64,000 bases of DNA from Primula veris (taxonomy: Eukaryota > Streptophyta > Magnoliopsida > Ericales > Primulaceae): the NCBI GenBank assembly GCA_963682055.1, contig OY821750.1, positions 27,474,402 through 27,538,401 of the forward strand. Reading direction: 5' to 3'. Position numbers and translations under genes: made by a program. The notes under the pieces were generated by a model. That model saw nothing but the letters and a program-made list of their open reading frames with translations, ran no database searches and was not told where the DNA came from. This document shows, piece by piece, positions 24,301 through 36,840 of the stretch (its first letter is position 1; each line of letters starts with the position of its first letter).

Positions 24301-27300
24301 AGAAATAGAAAGTAAGAGAAAAGTGGATGGTGAGAAAAGATGTAGATTTGTAACCTGCTTTCGGATGAATAGAGGGAGGAGAACCTAATAGTGAGAAAAA
24401 ATAAGAAATTTTGGGTTTTGTTGCTAATAAATATGTTGTATATAGCTACACTTGCTATATATGTGTATATGGTAGATCTTTTAAGTTAAAAGAATTCATG
24501 TGTAGCTTTTCTAATGCAGTTATATAACTTTTACATGGATAAAACTATGAATGACTATTGAGAGTGCTCTTGCTGGCTAGCTATTAGCGGAACTTTTATA
24601 TTGTATACCATTAGAAAACTCTGTCATTTGTCTGTCTGTGTTTGAGGTTGCACATTGTTTGGAAAAGTAACTATCATTCTCATTTAGGCCTTTGATTTTT
24701 CTTACGAGTATTTATGTAAATTCTTCTTCTTGTAATTAGGTGCTGCAACTTGACCAATGTGGACGCTGTTTACCAGATTATCTTCTCCCCAACACCTTAG
24801 CTCGCTCACCAAACGCATTTCCCGTATTAACCGCTCTATCCATCAAAGGTGCATGTCGCCTAACAGATACAGGCTTGAGTGCAATTGTTGCTTCTGCCCC
24901 TGCTTTAAGGTCCATAAATCTTAGTCAGTGTTCACTTCTCACCTGCGAGGGAATTAATACTTTGGCTACTTCATTGGGGTCAATTCTGAGAGAACTGTTT
25001 TTAGATGATTGCGAAGCCATAGAACCAATGCTTATTTTGCCGGCATTATTGAAGCTAGAGCAGTTGCAAGTTTTATCAATGGCTAAGATTGAAGCTGTTT
25101 CGGATCTATTTGTCCAAGAACTAGTGGCTGTTCGCGGTCAATATTTTAAGGAGCTTGTTTTAGCTGATTGCATGTATGTACCCTTCCTGCCTTTTGTAGA
25201 ACATCAAGGGCTTGTTTGCCTGTTTTTTTCATGCGAATAAGCTGCGTTTTTTGAGATTGAGAAAAAAGTTTGGATTGTTCAGCTTCTAGCTTTTCAGGTT
25301 TAAAACTAGAAAGGCTCAGCTTTTAAACTGATCAACAGATTGCACTACTACTTTAAGCAAAATAGCTGATTAAAAGAACTGCAACCGAACAAGGTCTAAG
25401 ATTGAACTACTACTAGATATGTTTTTTTCCCTATGCTTACGATTTTTTCATTGAGTAAAATATGAAAAGACCTTCAAGATAATTGCCTTTCATTTTCTAA
25501 AGTCCCAGGACCACTTTAAAATAGAAGGAGAACAAACAGGCATACCCAATCTGCATTTATTTATGATCTGCTCATAATATTCAGCAACTGTGCTCAATGT
25601 TTGTATTGGTTTGGATAAAACTGAATGATTTTTCGATGAATTTTGAGTTAATTAAGATTGGAAAACGTTACGAGGACGTTGGATTTGTTTTTGTTGACCT
25701 TTTTTTAAGTGTGATATGAAAATCACTTTGGTCCTTAAAATTAAAGAAAATTAATTATTCATCTTTCTGGCTTATATACTGTATATTATAATTTATAATG
25801 GATTTACAGTATCAAACATTTGCACAGTAACTCTGCTCAATGTACTATTGGTTGCAGGAAACTGACTGATTTGTCCTTGAAAGCTATTGCTGAAAATTGC
25901 AGTGGATTACAAGCACTTGACCTGAGTAACTTGCACAGACTAACAGATTCTACATTAGGATATCTTGCGAATGGGTGTAGAACAGTTGGGAAATTAAAGC
26001 TCTCTAGGAACGCCTTCAGGTTTCCTTCCATTTTCTTGAACTATTTGTAAGAAAGTTTGCTGCGTAAGTTTAAACATCTGATTCTTTATCATGCTGCAAG
26101 TTTTTTTGATAGTTTTACTCATATGATTAGGCTTAAAGACTATCTTTTTATGTATAACTGTGTTCCAAAATTATCGTACATTTGGTTATATGTTCTATTT
26201 ATTATTTTTGCTCTTCTTTAGGTTAATATCGTGGCTTGTTTTAGTGAACCCTGGTTGAATATATTTAAACAGGCATCTGTTGTGACAGATTTAACTCAGC
26301 TATATCAGTTTATTAATTGTTTTCGGTGGGATTACATAGGTAAAGAAGTATTCTAGAGAAAAAGGGTTTTTTATTATGACTGAAGATTAGGTTTTTAATT
26401 ATAGGAATTCACTGGTCCTTCACCGGATCATTTTTTTCCGTTCATTCCTTCTCGCTCTCTTTCTGGATTTATACATAATTTTATCTATGTAGTACGTGTT
26501 TAGTTTTAGAATAGTCTAATGAGAACAAATGCTCGAGTACAACCTTATCAGGTTCCTTTTTGTGGTAGTCATATTAGGCGGTTCATGTGCTAGACATGTT
26601 GATGGCGTATACAGTATACTTGTATCAAAGATCCATAGATTTAGTAATACTAATATTCGTCATTCAGAACATAATTGATCTAATTTGATTTCATGTGAAA
26701 CATATAATGAAATGTTTTATCCTGTAGATACTAGCGTGGCTTTTCAAAGATTATAGTGTACAAAGTAGAATTCTGTTTTTGTTGGGTGTATGTCGTTCTG
26801 TTTTTCGTGTTACATGTATCTGTTTTCACACATTGGAAACTGTTGATTAGTTTTTTGTGAGAATTTGGAAATATTTAGGTTTTGATTTGCGATTAGACAA
26901 ATTTCTCAGAAAACCCAGCAGATTGGAGAAATCTTATTTACCATATAATCCAACGTTTAAGTGAATAAACTTACGAGAACCAAATATGAGATCTAAAATA
27001 TCCCGGGAACGTGAAGATTGTAAACTTGATTTTGTGTGTACCTTTTGTTTTGTGATGGATATTATTTTTCGTGAATTTTATTGGGCGTGCTCTTCCTAGA
27101 AATTATGGAACTTCCACTGATTATGATGTTCTAAAATATTTCAAGTTGATACAATTATTAAAATTATACCATTCCTCCAATTCGATTTACACCAACAATG
27201 TGAAGAAAATAATGAGCTTCGTCTTTTGTACTTGTTAATTCTGAAACTTTATCTTCAACATGATAACAGCGATGAGGTTATTGCGGCCTTTCTTGAAGCA

Positions 27301-28019
27301 TCTGGAGAATCTCTGACAGAATTGTCCTTGAACAATATCAGAAAGGTAAAAATAATTTTCCAAAAGGACATGAGCTTACCTGTCTGTGCAAGTGTTGAAA
27401 TATTTTTTATTTTGTTATGTTCTAATAGCTGTTGTTTTGTTATTATAAAAGACAATACGACCTATTTGGGTTTTCTATGAGCCAAGAAATGGAATTAGTT
27501 TCACTTTATGTGGAAGTACAGTTATTTCATTTTCTGTGAATTTAGTTTTTCTCTTAGCTGAATCAGAGTTGTGCTACATCTGCAGGTTGGGGTTGATACA
27601 GCCATATCCATTGCAAACCGTTCAAGAAATTTGTTGACTTTAGATTTATCATGGTGTCGTAACCTTTCAAATGAAGCTTTAGGATTGATAGTTGATAGCT
27701 GCTTGTCTCTGAAAATACTCAAATTATTTGGCTGTACACAGGTATCCATCCCCCACCTAGAAACTTGTTTGCACACTTGTTAAAAACTTATTGTCTCTGC
27801 TAAATACATTAATGATTAAATGTTATGAAACAGATCGGGGTTTTATAATTTATTCACTCGGTGTTCTGCCTTAATTTGCAGATTACAGATGTATTTGTAA
27901 ATGGACACTCAAATCCCCAGTTGAAGATTATTGGGCTAAAGATGACTCCAATTCTGAAAAATCTGAGTATATCAGAATCCCAGCAAGGGCCATTGCTCTA
28001 CCCCTCTGTGTTTTCTTGA
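17586..28019 (+). CDS. RAD7/rhp7-like leucine-rich-repeat protein, 7 exons, 787 residues
   Basis: Exons 17,586-17,736, 22,560-23,806, 24,740-25,173, 25,858-26,019, 27,270-27,345, 27,586-27,741 and 27,882-28,019 join in phase to TGA; all introns are GT-AG. The start follows the family pattern of a short basic N-terminus (MPVLRSR). Residues 1-370 are charged and low-complexity. From about 440 to 765 run Cys-containing leucine-rich repeats (LTDTGLSAIV, LTDLSLKAIAENC, LDLSNLHRLTDSTLGYLANGC, LDLSWCRNLSNEALGLI, LFGCTQITDVF). This is the plant family annotated as rhp7-like DNA repair protein (Arabidopsis At2g06040, from memory). Yeast Rad7 works with Rad16 in global genome nucleotide-excision repair; that role is inferred for the plant protein. 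An F-box/LRR-type adaptor is an alternative. The gene looks intact; intron 1 is 4.8 kb and repeat-rich. Confidence 0.9.
18144..18233 (+). pseudogene. damaged copy of exon 1 of the RAD7-like gene, inside its intron 1
   Basis: This 90-bp stretch repeats the second half of exon 1 (17,628-17,736), beginning GAACCCGTCAAAATTGAAGG and ending GGATCATCGAG followed by GTCAG, the same donor context as the true exon. A 19-bp deletion breaks the frame, and the original frame meets TAG. It has no start codon of its own. The intron sequence after it matches that after real exon 1, so exon end and intron start were duplicated together. Inclusion in a transcript would truncate the protein. Confidence 0.75.
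18261..18306. repeat. (CT)n(AT)n microsatellite
   Basis: A run of CT dinucleotides passes directly into a run of TA dinucleotides. It is a simple repeat within the intron 1 array of the RAD7-like gene. Confidence 0.85.
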
Positions 28020-28558
28020 GTAAATAATTTACCGGTATCGGAGACAGGCTTACTTATTTAGCGTCTCTGCTACTCTCACCATTATTTGGAGTTGGATTAC
28101 AAGACATGGTCAAGAATTTTGCGAAGGAGCACTTGTGCTTCTCAAGATGAACTAGTTTTGTCTCTCAGTTCTTTCTCATCTGCTGCTTTTGTATACCAAA
28201 CTTGGACCCAAAAGTTATTAGAAATATAGCTTATAAACTTTAAATTCTAATGAAACTGTGATATTGCATATGACAATGTTAGTTTGGTATCTCAAATGAT
28301 TGTTTAATTTTTTTAAATTGGGATGCATCCTGTTAAAGTGCGGGCTTAGAATGTGCCAATTGGCTGAGACGCATGGTAATAGTGTCCTATGCTTGCTTTT
28401 GATCCATATTCAATATCAATTTTATTTACGTTCAGTGATACTCAAGGATTCTTGTGGGAAAATTTGACAGAAGAAATAGTTCTTTCCAATTTTGGTTTCT
28501 GTGAAGTTGTCACATTTCCCACGTGAAACCTCTGCAAAGTAAAAAAAGATTTATCATG

Positions 28559-30850
28559 TGTAACATCCCGTATTTTTATAAGTGTTTTTAATTAGGAATT
28601 CATTTATCCAAAAACGTTTTATTCAAATTTTACCAAAAACCGGTCACTCGACTAATTTTTAGCCAAAAACCGAAACTCTTCCGAAAAGCTTTATTTTTAA
28701 AACTTGTTACTAATTTTATAAATAAAAAGGACCCAATAGTTTTGTTTCTAAAGATTTGTTATTATTGAGTAGTATATTAATAATTTTGATTAAAAGTTAG
28801 CTTTTAGAACTTTGGGGACCAAATAGTTCGCTTCCACAAACTTGCTAAAAACAGTTTTTTCTAAACCTAAAATCAGCCCACTTTTCATTCTAAAAACCAA
28901 AAATCCAGCAAAATAGAAGAGAGAAAAGAGAGAAAAAGGGTGATTCCAAAGCCTAGGAAGAAGAAGAAGAAACCACGCTAACGGGTTCTTATCAGAAGCA
29001 TCTCCTCTACGCGCTAAGGTAACGGGGGTTATCCATTGCGACTAGACGAGGGTGTATGTTAGGATTTTATTTTGCGTTTATTAGAAATTGGGGTTTTTTA
29101 TCCTTTATATTAATCATGTTCTTAAATTGCTAATTGGGGTTATTTGTTGTAGCTAATATTGCTAGATACTAGTTGTGTTGTATTATCATAAATAGTATTA
29201 TGTTTAGCTAGCTAACAGTAATGCTAAAGAGTTGTGATTTTTGCATCGTTGTGACTTTTAGTTTAACTTGAATTAAAATTCTTGGCAGCATATATAATTT
29301 TAGCAAATTTAGCAGTTTCATATTTAAATGTAAAAGATTTTGTAATATTTTCCAGCTAATATTGCTAGTTACTGTTGTGTCCTACTATAACGTGTAAGTA
29401 GTATTCGTAACAGCTAGTTTTTTTTGCCATGCTAAGGAAATTCAAGGTTTTATTATTTTAAAAGCTAGTGGGCTGTTAGTTTGTAGATGGGTTCGGACTG
29501 GCTTGATACAGAGGATATCTCATTGTATTGATATTGAAATCCAAACTAGAGTTAGTATCCAATACACAGTTTGTTTTCGATTGTTTGTTGATTGAACTCA
29601 TGGTATGGTGTGAATTTATTTTCTTCAGTCCTATGTGTTGTTATGCGTTGATTATGTGTTATCATAGTTGTTAGTGAAATTGGGTAATTTATTGTTGATT
29701 AAAGATGAATTGTAGTTTATGCATACAAGGTGTTTGTTAAAATGCCTGAAAGAGGTTTATGTTGTTAGACTTGTTTGGCTAGTCGTGAATCTAGCACCTA
29801 AGCTTATGGGTTATGTTGAATTACGTTAGAGTGACGTATGAGATTGTGTTATTTGAATAGTATAATATTATTGGCCGAGGCCTTAATATTTAAACGTATG
29901 AGATAGTGTTAATTGGATGATTTTATATTATTGGCCGAGGCCTTGTGATTTAGCTGTAGTGGCAATGGTCTCTGTCTCTCCCTAATTCCGGGGACAGAAG
30001 ACGGCCGAGGGGATAGGGAATGACTCGTCTTACGGACCGGGGCGAGTGGCGTTAGAGGTCCCAGTGTGCACTATATTTACTTTTATGTTAGCAATGGTCT
30101 ATGTCTCTCCCTAATTCCGGGGGCATAAGACGGCCGAAGGGATAGGGAATGACTCATCTTACGGACTGGGACGAGTGGCGTGAGAGGTCCAAGTGCGCAC
30201 TATAAATCTACTTTTATGTTGCAATGGTCTATGTCTCTCCCTAATTCCGGGGACATAAGACGGCCGAAGGGATAGGGAATGACCTACCTTACGGACTGGG
30301 GTAGGTGGCGTGAGAGGTCCATGTATGCTATAGATGTGTGTAGATGTTATTTAATTTATTTAATTTATCGTAGTTGTAGAATGTAATTATATTTCTTTTT
30401 ATACGTCGATTATCGTAGTTGTAGAATTTGTGGGCTCTTGCATTTATGGGATGGAGTGACGGTGTTTGTGGTGCCGTCCCGTCTAGTTATGTGCGTGGGA
30501 CTCACCGTTACAATTTTGTATTTCAGGTACCACATAGGTTGGCATGTTTGGATAAGAGCGGTTGCTTTGCAACATCATGGGTTTGGGGCTTTCGCTTTCT
30601 TTTTATTTAGAACAGTTTTGAGGTTGTAGCCTACGGGCAAATTACATTTGTTTAGTTCTTCTTATTTAATTTCGTTAAAACCTTTTGGTCGTGTAGCCGC
30701 GTTTGGCAAGCATTTATTTATTGTTTAATTGTTCCTTTAGCTCGCAAGTCTTTTCTTTTAAAAATTTTAATTTTGTACCAACAGGTTTCAGTTTTCTTTT
30801 ATTTAAAAAGGTCATGCCTCGATGTCCTTTACGGATTTTGGGGTTTGACA
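28559..30850 (+). repeat. 5' LTR, short form, 2,292 bp
   Basis: Starts TGTAACATCCCG directly after the target duplication and ends GGGTTTGACA directly before the primer-binding site. It holds a 2.8-copy repeat of about 130 bp (29,963-30,325). It also holds two copies of a TTATTGGCCGAGGCCTT-containing unit (about 29,837-29,944). Small open frames inside it (near 30,430-30,630) recur identically in the 3' LTR and look non-coding. Confidence 0.95.
29963..30325 (+). repeat. ~130-bp tandem repeat inside the LTR (second set at 38,245-38,607)
   Basis: CAATGGTCT starts units at 29,963, 30,092 and 30,222. Each unit contains CCTAATTCCGGGG, GACGGCCGA, GGGATAGGGAATGAC and GAGAGGTCC. The identical set lies in the 3' LTR. 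Diverged units also occur in the solo LTR at about 14,884-15,245, so the repeat predates the split of these copies. The LTR-wide GC content rises sharply here. Function unknown. Confidence 0.85.
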
Positions 30851-30853
30851 AGT

Positions 30854-30865
30854 TGGTATCAGAGC
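30854..30865 (+). other. primer-binding site for initiator tRNA-Met
   Basis: TGGTATCAGAGC, complementary to the 3' end of plant initiator tRNA-Met, begins three bases after the 5' LTR. It marks where minus-strand DNA synthesis starts. Confidence 0.95.
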
Positions 30866-31538
30866 TAACTAGGTTCTTGTATACTTTGGGACGACGGGAA
30901 GATGGGCAACCATTGGACCAAGATCCATCGTATCATTTTTACAAAACTTTTTCCAAAGATTCAAATTTTTTTTTTTTCTAAAACGGGGGGTTGCATTTAG
31001 CTTAAGACATTTAGCTAGAATTTAGTAGTAGTTGATGGAAGGAAAGTCCACATGTGAGGCAAGTTGGGGACAATGAGGACGCTTGTTGATCCCGGCTCAC
31101 CAAACTAGTGAATAGACCTTTCGTCGGTATCTGTGAAGGAATACCTTAGCGATGTGGAATTCTAGAGTATGCGAGGACGCTCGGATGCTTTAGTTTAACA
31201 TATCGTGATGGGTTATCCCTCGCACTTTTGTGTTGTTTGTATTGCGTGCGTAGATTGATATAGTGTGTATGAGGTATAAGTTTGCATGTCTGGTAGTAGC
31301 GAACTATTAGAGTGCGAGAATTGTGAAGTTGATGATTTTACGTAGTGCGTTTTCATATTATTAACTTGTGTGGTAATGAACATTTTATGCGAATGGATGT
31401 TGATATGTTGTGAACTAAAATGATGTAGTTGGGTGATATGTTTCATGTAAGGAATTTACAAATGTTGAGGAATTTTTCGTTTTTGTATTGTTAATGATGT
31501 AGTCGTGGACTAAAGTGTCTGTTTAACCTGTTATAGTA

Positions 31539-32075
31539 ATGGCTATTACCACAAGGACTAGTGGAAGGGGACCAGCTACACGCGGGGGCGCACCACCATC
31601 AAGCGGTGCGGCTACCCGAGGTAGGGCAGATGGAAGAGGAAGAAGAGCTCCAAGGGGGCGTGGAGCAACTAGAGGAAGAAGGACAGCAAGAAATCGTGGG
31701 GGGAGAGGTAACACTAATGCCCCGCCACTTGAGCAACCCGAGGCTGAGAATGTGTATGAGGAAGTGAATGTGGAAGAAGAAGAGACATTTGCACCGGAAC
31801 CGGAAACGGTCAATGCTAACCAAGTGATGACCGATCTTCAGAAGGTGGTACAAATGATGGTGCAGAATGCACAAGCTGGGAGTTCAAGCAACAATGGATT
31901 GCTTAACTTCACTCGATTGGGGGCTCCGACCTTCGATGGGTTAGGTGAACCATCCATAGCTGAGGGATGGGTGGACGAAATGGAGAAATATTTATCGGCA
32001 GCGGGAATAGTTAACGGGGAGCAACGAATGAATATGGCTCAGTTTCACCTAAAGGGTGAAGCACGGAAATGGTAG
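31539..32075 (+). CDS. gag: gag N-terminal part, ended by an in-frame TAG
   Basis: The frame starts at ATG 31,539 after a 688-bp leader and runs for 178 codons to TAG at 32,073-32,075. Residues 1-80 are Arg/Gly-rich and then acidic; the rest is the start of the Retrotrans_gag domain. The next codons continue the same domain in the same frame without a gap. In this family the position usually holds the second Trp of a Trp-Trp pair, so the TAG looks like a single G-to-A change (TGG to TAG). The alternative is suppression of the stop, as in some retroviruses; no supporting signal was seen. Without read-through, capsid and all enzymes downstream would be lost. Confidence 0.85.
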   Translation: MAITTRTSGRGPATRGGAPPSSGAATRGRADGRGRRAPRGRGATRGRRTARNRGGRGNTNAPPLEQPEAENVYEEVNVEEEETFAPEPETVNANQVMTDLQKVVQMMVQNAQAGSSSNNGLLNFTRLGAPTFDGLGEPSIAEGWVDEMEKYLSAAGIVNGEQRMNMAQFHLKGEARKW

Positions 32076-35000
32076 TTGGGAATTGTGGATACGTACGACG
32101 TAAGCAACTTCGAATGGAACGAGTTCATCGAATTGTTTAATCGACAGTTTCTTCCAGATTCTTATAAGGACGAAATGAGAAGACGTTTCGAGGAGCTGTA
32201 TCAAGGGGGTATGACTGTTCAAGCATACCAACTGAAGTTTACCTCACTCTCGAGGTATGCTCCAGAATCGGTTATAGGGGGCGCAGAAAGATGTAGGAGA
32301 TTCATGAAGGGGTTGAATCCGACCATCTCGTTACAATTGGCATCGGCTCGACATGTCAACTATAACGAATTGGTAAAATCAGCCCAAGCTGTGGAAGGAG
32401 CTCTCCTCCATAACAAGCGAATATCGGAGAAGTCGAAAACCGGAAATGCTCCGAGGGAAGATAAAAAGCGGACTTGGGATATGGCGAATAATTCGCGATT
32501 TCAACAACCGGGAAGAGGAGAGAGGAGTTTTAATCTACCACCGACAAACGTCATGATAAGGGGAGCGTGTTTCCACTGTGGAGACGTGAGTCATCGACAA
32601 TTCGAGTGCCCTAGGGTCCAATGTAGGACATGCAACCGAATGGGACATACGGCAAGGGTTTGTCCCAGGGGACAAGGAAGAATCGACACCAACCGACCGT
32701 TTAACCAACCTAGGTTGCCACCACCACCACCAAGAGGACCAGTATTCGTACCACCACACCAATTACCTGGGAACCAAGGGGGAGGGTTTCGAGGTAACCA
32801 CCAAGGAGGGGGAAACCGTGGGAACTACCGAGGAGGCTATCAGGGCCCGGGAAACCGAGGGAATCATGGGGGAAATCGAGGACCGCAAGGAAACCCACCA
32901 ATTCAAGCACGTCTATTTGCCTTGCCACAATTGCCAAACCAAGGAGATCCGGCAAATGTACAAGGTATGGTTCTTGTGTGCTCATCTTGGGCACATGTTC
33001 TTTTCGATACGGGGGCTTCACGTTCTTTTATATCTAGAAGTCTAGTTGAGTCTTTGTCGTTAGAAATTGGGGTTCTTGAGAACCCGATAGTTGTAGAGAC
33101 TCCTGTTGGGGGTCGAGTTGTGTTGGACCGAGTGTGTCGGTCTTGTGAGATGGTGGTCGCGGACCACGTATTTATATTTGACTTAGTCGTTATAGAGATG
33201 TCGGGATTCGACGTGATACTTGGAATGGACTGGTTGGTTCATTTCAATTCTTTCATCGATTGTGTTCGACGAAAGGTTTTCCTTACGACTTCATCCGGAG
33301 ATGAGGTGTTCTTTCATGGGGAAAGGGATGCTACCCTTTCTTCTATTCCTTATTATTCCAAGCGGGTTGCGGGCAACCTGTCTTGTCTTTTGGCTAGTCT
33401 CTCGATAGTGGATAACGACGAGGAAGTGGAAATATGGCCACATGTAGTGGACGATTTTAGAGATGTGTTTCCGAAGGATCTACCGGGGTTACCACCGACA
33501 AGAGGGTTAGATTTTTCTATCGACTTGGTACCGGGAACGGCACCCATAGCCATTTCCCCGTACCGTTTGGCACCGGCAGAGTTGAAGGAGTTAAGTAAGC
33601 AGTTAGAAGAACGGCTAGAAAAGGGGTTTATTAGGCGGAGTACGTCACCGTGGGCGGCACCGGCCTTGTTCGTGCAAAAGAAGGATGGATCGATGAGGAT
33701 GTGCATCGACTATCGAAAGCTAAATAGGGTGACTATTAAGAATAAATACCCACTACCTCGGATTGACGATTTGTTTGACCAACTGAAGGGAGCAACGTTC
33801 TTTTCAAAAATCGACTTGCGATCAGGCTATCACCAATTAAGGGTGAAGGATGATGATATTTCGAAAACGGCCTTTAGGACCCGGTATGGTCACTATGAGT
33901 TTGTGGTCATGCCATTCGGGTTAACTAATGCGCCGGCGGCATTTATGGAGTTAATGAATCGAATCTTTAAGGAGTATCTCGACAAATTTGTGGTAGTCTT
34001 CGTCGACGATATCTTGATCTACTCGAGTTCAAGAGAGGAACACGAGGAACATCTCCGTTTAGCGTTGCTCACGTTGAGGGAGCACCAACTTTACGGGAAA
34101 TTTAGCAAATGTGAGTTTTGGCTAAATGAGGTGAAATTTCTTGGACATGTGATCTCGGAAGCAGGGGTAAAGGTGGACACAACGAAAATTGAGGCGGTTT
34201 CGAAATGGGCACAACCGAAAAACGTGTTCGAGATTCGAAGTTTCTTGGGTTTAGCTGGATACTATCGACGGTTCGTCAAGGATTTCTCGAAGTTAGCGAC
34301 TCCAATGACTTACCTTACTAAGAAGGGGGTGAAGTTCGTGTGGAGTGAGGCTTGCGAAAAAGCTTTCTTAGAGCTCAAGAAGCGGTTGACTAGTTCTCCC
34401 ATACTAGTTATTCCCGAGCAAGGGAAGGGTTATCAAGTGTATTGCGATGCTTCGAAGGAAGGCTTGGGTTGCGTCTTGATGCAAGACGAAAAGGTTATCG
34501 CATATGCTTCGCGACAACTAAAGGTTCACGAAAAGAACTATCCGACTCATGACCTAGAGCTAGCGGCAATAGTTCATGCGTTGAAGATATGGAGACATTA
34601 TCTGTTCGGGGAAAAGTTCGAAGTGTTTTCGGATCACAAGAGCTTAGGGCATATCTTTACCCAACGTGATCTAAATATGCGACAACGACGATGGATGGAA
34701 TATCTGGAACAGTATGACTACGACTTGCACTATCACCCGGGAAAGGCCAATGTAGTGGCGGATGCTTTGAGTCGAAAGTCTCATGCGACCTTAGCGCATA
34801 TGGCGATCGAGGAATGGATGATGATGGGAAAAGTGAACGAGTTCGACTTGGAGTTGGGACCTGTTAATGGGGGGACTTTGTACACAATAGTGGTACGACC
34901 GGAACTTGTGAGTAGGGTTCTGGAAGCACAAGATGGGGACGAGAAAGTGGAGAGTTATGAGAAACAGATGAGTTCTAGCGAAGGATTAGATGGTTGGACG

Positions 35001-36347
35001 AAAGGAACCGATGGAGAACTACGCTTTAAAGGAAGGACTTATGTGACGGAAAATATGAGGAACGAAGTATTAAAGGAGTTTCACCACTCCCGATTAGCCG
35101 TTCATCCCGGCGGGACGAAAATGTATCATGATGCGAAAAGACAGTTTTGGTGGCCCGGAATGAAACGAGATGTAGCTTCATATGTTAGCAGGTGTCTAAC
35201 TTGCCAGCAAGTGAAAGCGGAACACCAAAGGCCGGCGGGTATGCTCCAACCCTTACCGGTAGCGGAATGGAAGTGGGAAAGGATAGCAATGGATTTTGTG
35301 ACCAACTTACCTAGATCGGTAAGTGGGAATGACGCTGTGTGGGTTGTGGTCGACCGTTTGACCAAATCCGCACACTTCATTGCGATTAAGATGACGAATT
35401 CGGTGGAAATCTTGGGACGGAAGTATATTAAGGAAATTGTTAGACTTCATGGGGTGCCTATTTCGATAGTATCGGATCGAGACGCGAGGTTTGTGTCGAG
35501 GTTCTGGGGCGCATTACAAAATGCCTTAGGGACCAAGTTGACAATGAGTACGGCGTTCCATCCCCAAACGGATGGACAATCGGAGCGGACTATCCAAGTG
35601 CTAGAGGATATGTTGCGTGCGTGTGTGAACGACTTTAAGGGAGGTTGCGAGAGCCATCTACCCTTAGTGGAGTTTGCGTATAATAATAGCTTTCAGGCTA
35701 GTATTGGCATGGCACCTTTTGAGGCTTTATACGGGCGGCCGTGTAGGTCTCCGGTGTGTTGGACCGAGGTGGGAGAAGCGGAAATGTTAGGACCGCAATT
35801 GGTTCAAGAAACGACAGAAAAGATCAAGATAATTCGGCAAAGGCTTGAGACAGCCCGAAGTAGACAAAAGAGTTATGCGGATAAGAGGAGGAGACCTTTG
35901 GAGTTCAAAAAGGGGGATCAAGTATTTTTGCGAGTTTCGCCAAGGAAGGGGATTATGAGGTTTGGCTCTAAAGGGAAGTTGAGCCCGAGATTTATCGGAC
36001 CATTTGAGATCGTGGACCGAGTTGGAGAAGTTGCATACCGGTTGGACTTGCCACCAAAGTTGGCGGGGGTTCACCCGGTTTTCCATGTGTCAATGTTGAA
36101 AAAGTATCACCACGACCCTTCACACGTGGTGGACTTTGAGGACATTGAGGTCAGTGCGGATGTGAGCTACGAAGTAGGACCTATGAGGATTATCGATGTG
36201 CAAGAGAAGGAACTTCGAGGAAATACGATTAGATTGGTAAAGGTGGTTTGGAAACACCATGGAGCCGAGGAGGCGACTTGGGAACGCGAGGATGAGATGA
36301 AGAGGAAATATCCTAATCTCGACTTTTCTTTAGGTACTTTTCTTTAG
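32076..36347 (+). CDS. pol: gag C-terminal part and pol (protease, RT, RNase H, integrase, chromodomain-like end)
   Basis: This open frame of 1,423 codons directly follows the TAG. In order it shows the rest of the gag domain (1-110), two CCHC zinc knuckles (about 165-200), aspartic protease with DTGAS (about 311), and reverse transcriptase with the FVDD box (about 641). RNase H follows with YCDAS (about 788). The integrase has an HHCC zinc region (about 1,002-1,040) and a catalytic D-D-35-E triad (first Asp about 1,073; exactly 35 residues separate the second Asp from the Glu). The C-terminus (about 1,360-1,415) ends in a [14 protein letters not shown] segment, the chromodomain-like tail of Tekay/Del chromoviruses. 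All catalytic residues I can check are present. Such tails are thought to guide integration to heterochromatin. Confidence 0.95.
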   Translation: MGIVDTYDVSNFEWNEFIELFNRQFLPDSYKDEMRRRFEELYQGGMTVQAYQLKFTSLSRYAPESVIGGAERCRRFMKGLNPTISLQLASARHVNYNELVKSAQAVEGALLHNKRISEKSKTGNAPREDKKRTWDMANNSRFQQPGRGERSFNLPPTNVMIRGACFHCGDVSHRQFECPRVQCRTCNRMGHTARVCPRGQGRIDTNRPFNQPRLPPPPPRGPVFVPPHQLPGNQGGGFRGNHQGGGNRGNYRGGYQGPGNRGNHGGNRGPQGNPPIQARLFALPQLPNQGDPANVQGMVLVCSSWAHVLFDTGASRSFISRSLVESLSLEIGVLENPIVVETPVGGRVVLDRVCRSCEMVVADHVFIFDLVVIEMSGFDVILGMDWLVHFNSFIDCVRRKVFLTTSSGDEVFFHGERDATLSSIPYYSKRVAGNLSCLLASLSIVDNDEEVEIWPHVVDDFRDVFPKDLPGLPPTRGLDFSIDLVPGTAPIAISPYRLAPAELKELSKQLEERLEKGFIRRSTSPWAAPALFVQKKDGSMRMCIDYRKLNRVTIKNKYPLPRIDDLFDQLKGATFFSKIDLRSGYHQLRVKDDDISKTAFRTRYGHYEFVVMPFGLTNAPAAFMELMNRIFKEYLDKFVVVFVDDILIYSSSREEHEEHLRLALLTLREHQLYGKFSKCEFWLNEVKFLGHVISEAGVKVDTTKIEAVSKWAQPKNVFEIRSFLGLAGYYRRFVKDFSKLATPMTYLTKKGVKFVWSEACEKAFLELKKRLTSSPILVIPEQGKGYQVYCDASKEGLGCVLMQDEKVIAYASRQLKVHEKNYPTHDLELAAIVHALKIWRHYLFGEKFEVFSDHKSLGHIFTQRDLNMRQRRWMEYLEQYDYDLHYHPGKANVVADALSRKSHATLAHMAIEEWMMMGKVNEFDLELGPVNGGTLYTIVVRPELVSRVLEAQDGDEKVESYEKQMSSSEGLDGWTKGTDGELRFKGRTYVTENMRNEVLKEFHHSRLAVHPGGTKMYHDAKRQFWWPGMKRDVASYVSRCLTCQQVKAEHQRPAGMLQPLPVAEWKWERIAMDFVTNLPRSVSGNDAVWVVVDRLTKSAHFIAIKMTNSVEILGRKYIKEIVRLHGVPISIVSDRDARFVSRFWGALQNALGTKLTMSTAFHPQTDGQSERTIQVLEDMLRACVNDFKGGCESHLPLVEFAYNNSFQASIGMAPFEALYGRPCRSPVCWTEVGEAEMLGPQLVQETTEKIKIIRQRLETARSRQKSYADKRRRPLEFKKGDQVFLRVSPRKGIMRFGSKGKLSPRFIGPFEIVDRVGEVAYRLDLPPKLAGVHPVFHVSMLKKYHHDPSHVVDFEDIEVSADVSYEVGPMRIIDVQEKELRGNTIRLVKVVWKHHGAEEATWEREDEMKRKYPNLDFSLGTFL

Positions 36348-36381
36348 ATGCATTTTAATTTCGGGACGAAATTTCTTTATC

Positions 36382-36391
36382 GGGGAAGGGT
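36382..36391 (+). other. upstream polypurine tract (PPT1)
   Basis: GGGGAAGGGT lies directly before TGTAACACC (36,392). That LTR-start-like sequence is the equivalent of the outer end of the solo LTR at 16,762. The preceding CGGGACGAAAT box (36,362) is repeated before PPT2. It was not used as the LTR boundary in this copy. Confidence 0.7.
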
Positions 36392-36840
36392 TGTAACACC
36401 TAGAGTTTGGAATTTATTTTTGTTATAACGCCTAGAGTTTACAGAGTTGTTGAGTTGTCTTTTATTATGTTTGATATTGCATATAGGTGTTTACCTTATT
36501 TGGGCTTTGTAGATGTATTTAGTTGTTGAGGTAGAAACATGTTAGCTTAGTTTACTTTATTGACTTTTATGTTGCAGCCGCTTGATTTACGTTGTTGTCT
36601 GTTATTCTGTTAGATATTGTATACATGCGGTTATTCTTACATGGTGCATTATCTGGAGTTTATTTTATTTGAGATATGGAGTTGTTACAGGTTGCGAACC
36701 CCGCGTATGTTATTTCTTGAATTATGTCACGAGTTGTACGTTTAAAATTTTTATGGCCTTGTTTATAGAAGTTTATCATTTCTGGGTATAGTTGTTTAGA
36801 TAGGAAATTTCGGGACGAAATTCTTTTAAGGAGGGTTAGT
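36392..36840 (+). repeat. orphan 5' extension of U3 (449 bp) upstream of the 3' LTR
   Basis: This stretch begins TGTAACACC and is not present at the 5' end of the 5' LTR. It is homologous throughout to 16,304-16,762, the outer 459 bp of the minus-strand solo LTR. A second, shorter start-like copy (ATAACGCCTAGAGTTT) begins near 36,424. I read it as LTR sequence of the long form that stayed internal here because plus-strand synthesis began at PPT2. Confidence 0.75.
36827..36838 (+). other. polypurine tract used by this copy (PPT2)
   Basis: The purine-rich AAGGAGGG lies three to five bases before the 3' LTR start at 36,841, and CGGGACGAAAT precedes it. Its position next to the actual LTR boundary shows that it primed plus-strand DNA for this insertion. 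Confidence 0.8.

Noticed and set aside
25205..25395. Possible MITE in intron 3 of the RAD7-like gene (GGGCTTGTTTG ... GAACAAGGTC), with similar candidates in the GNAT introns at about 39,910-40,150 and 41,455-41,652
   Set aside because: The inverted ends are imperfect and no target duplication could be defined.
30428..30629. Two overlapping open frames in the LTR (again at 38,710-38,911)
   Set aside because: Identical only because the LTRs are identical; no motif and no known LTR-encoded protein of this kind.
36582..36791. Open frame in the orphan U3 region, with a similar minus-strand frame at 16,373-16,699
   Set aside because: Although similar frames occur in both copies, the region is LTR sequence. 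The similarity follows from DNA homology, and the hydrophobic translation matches no family.
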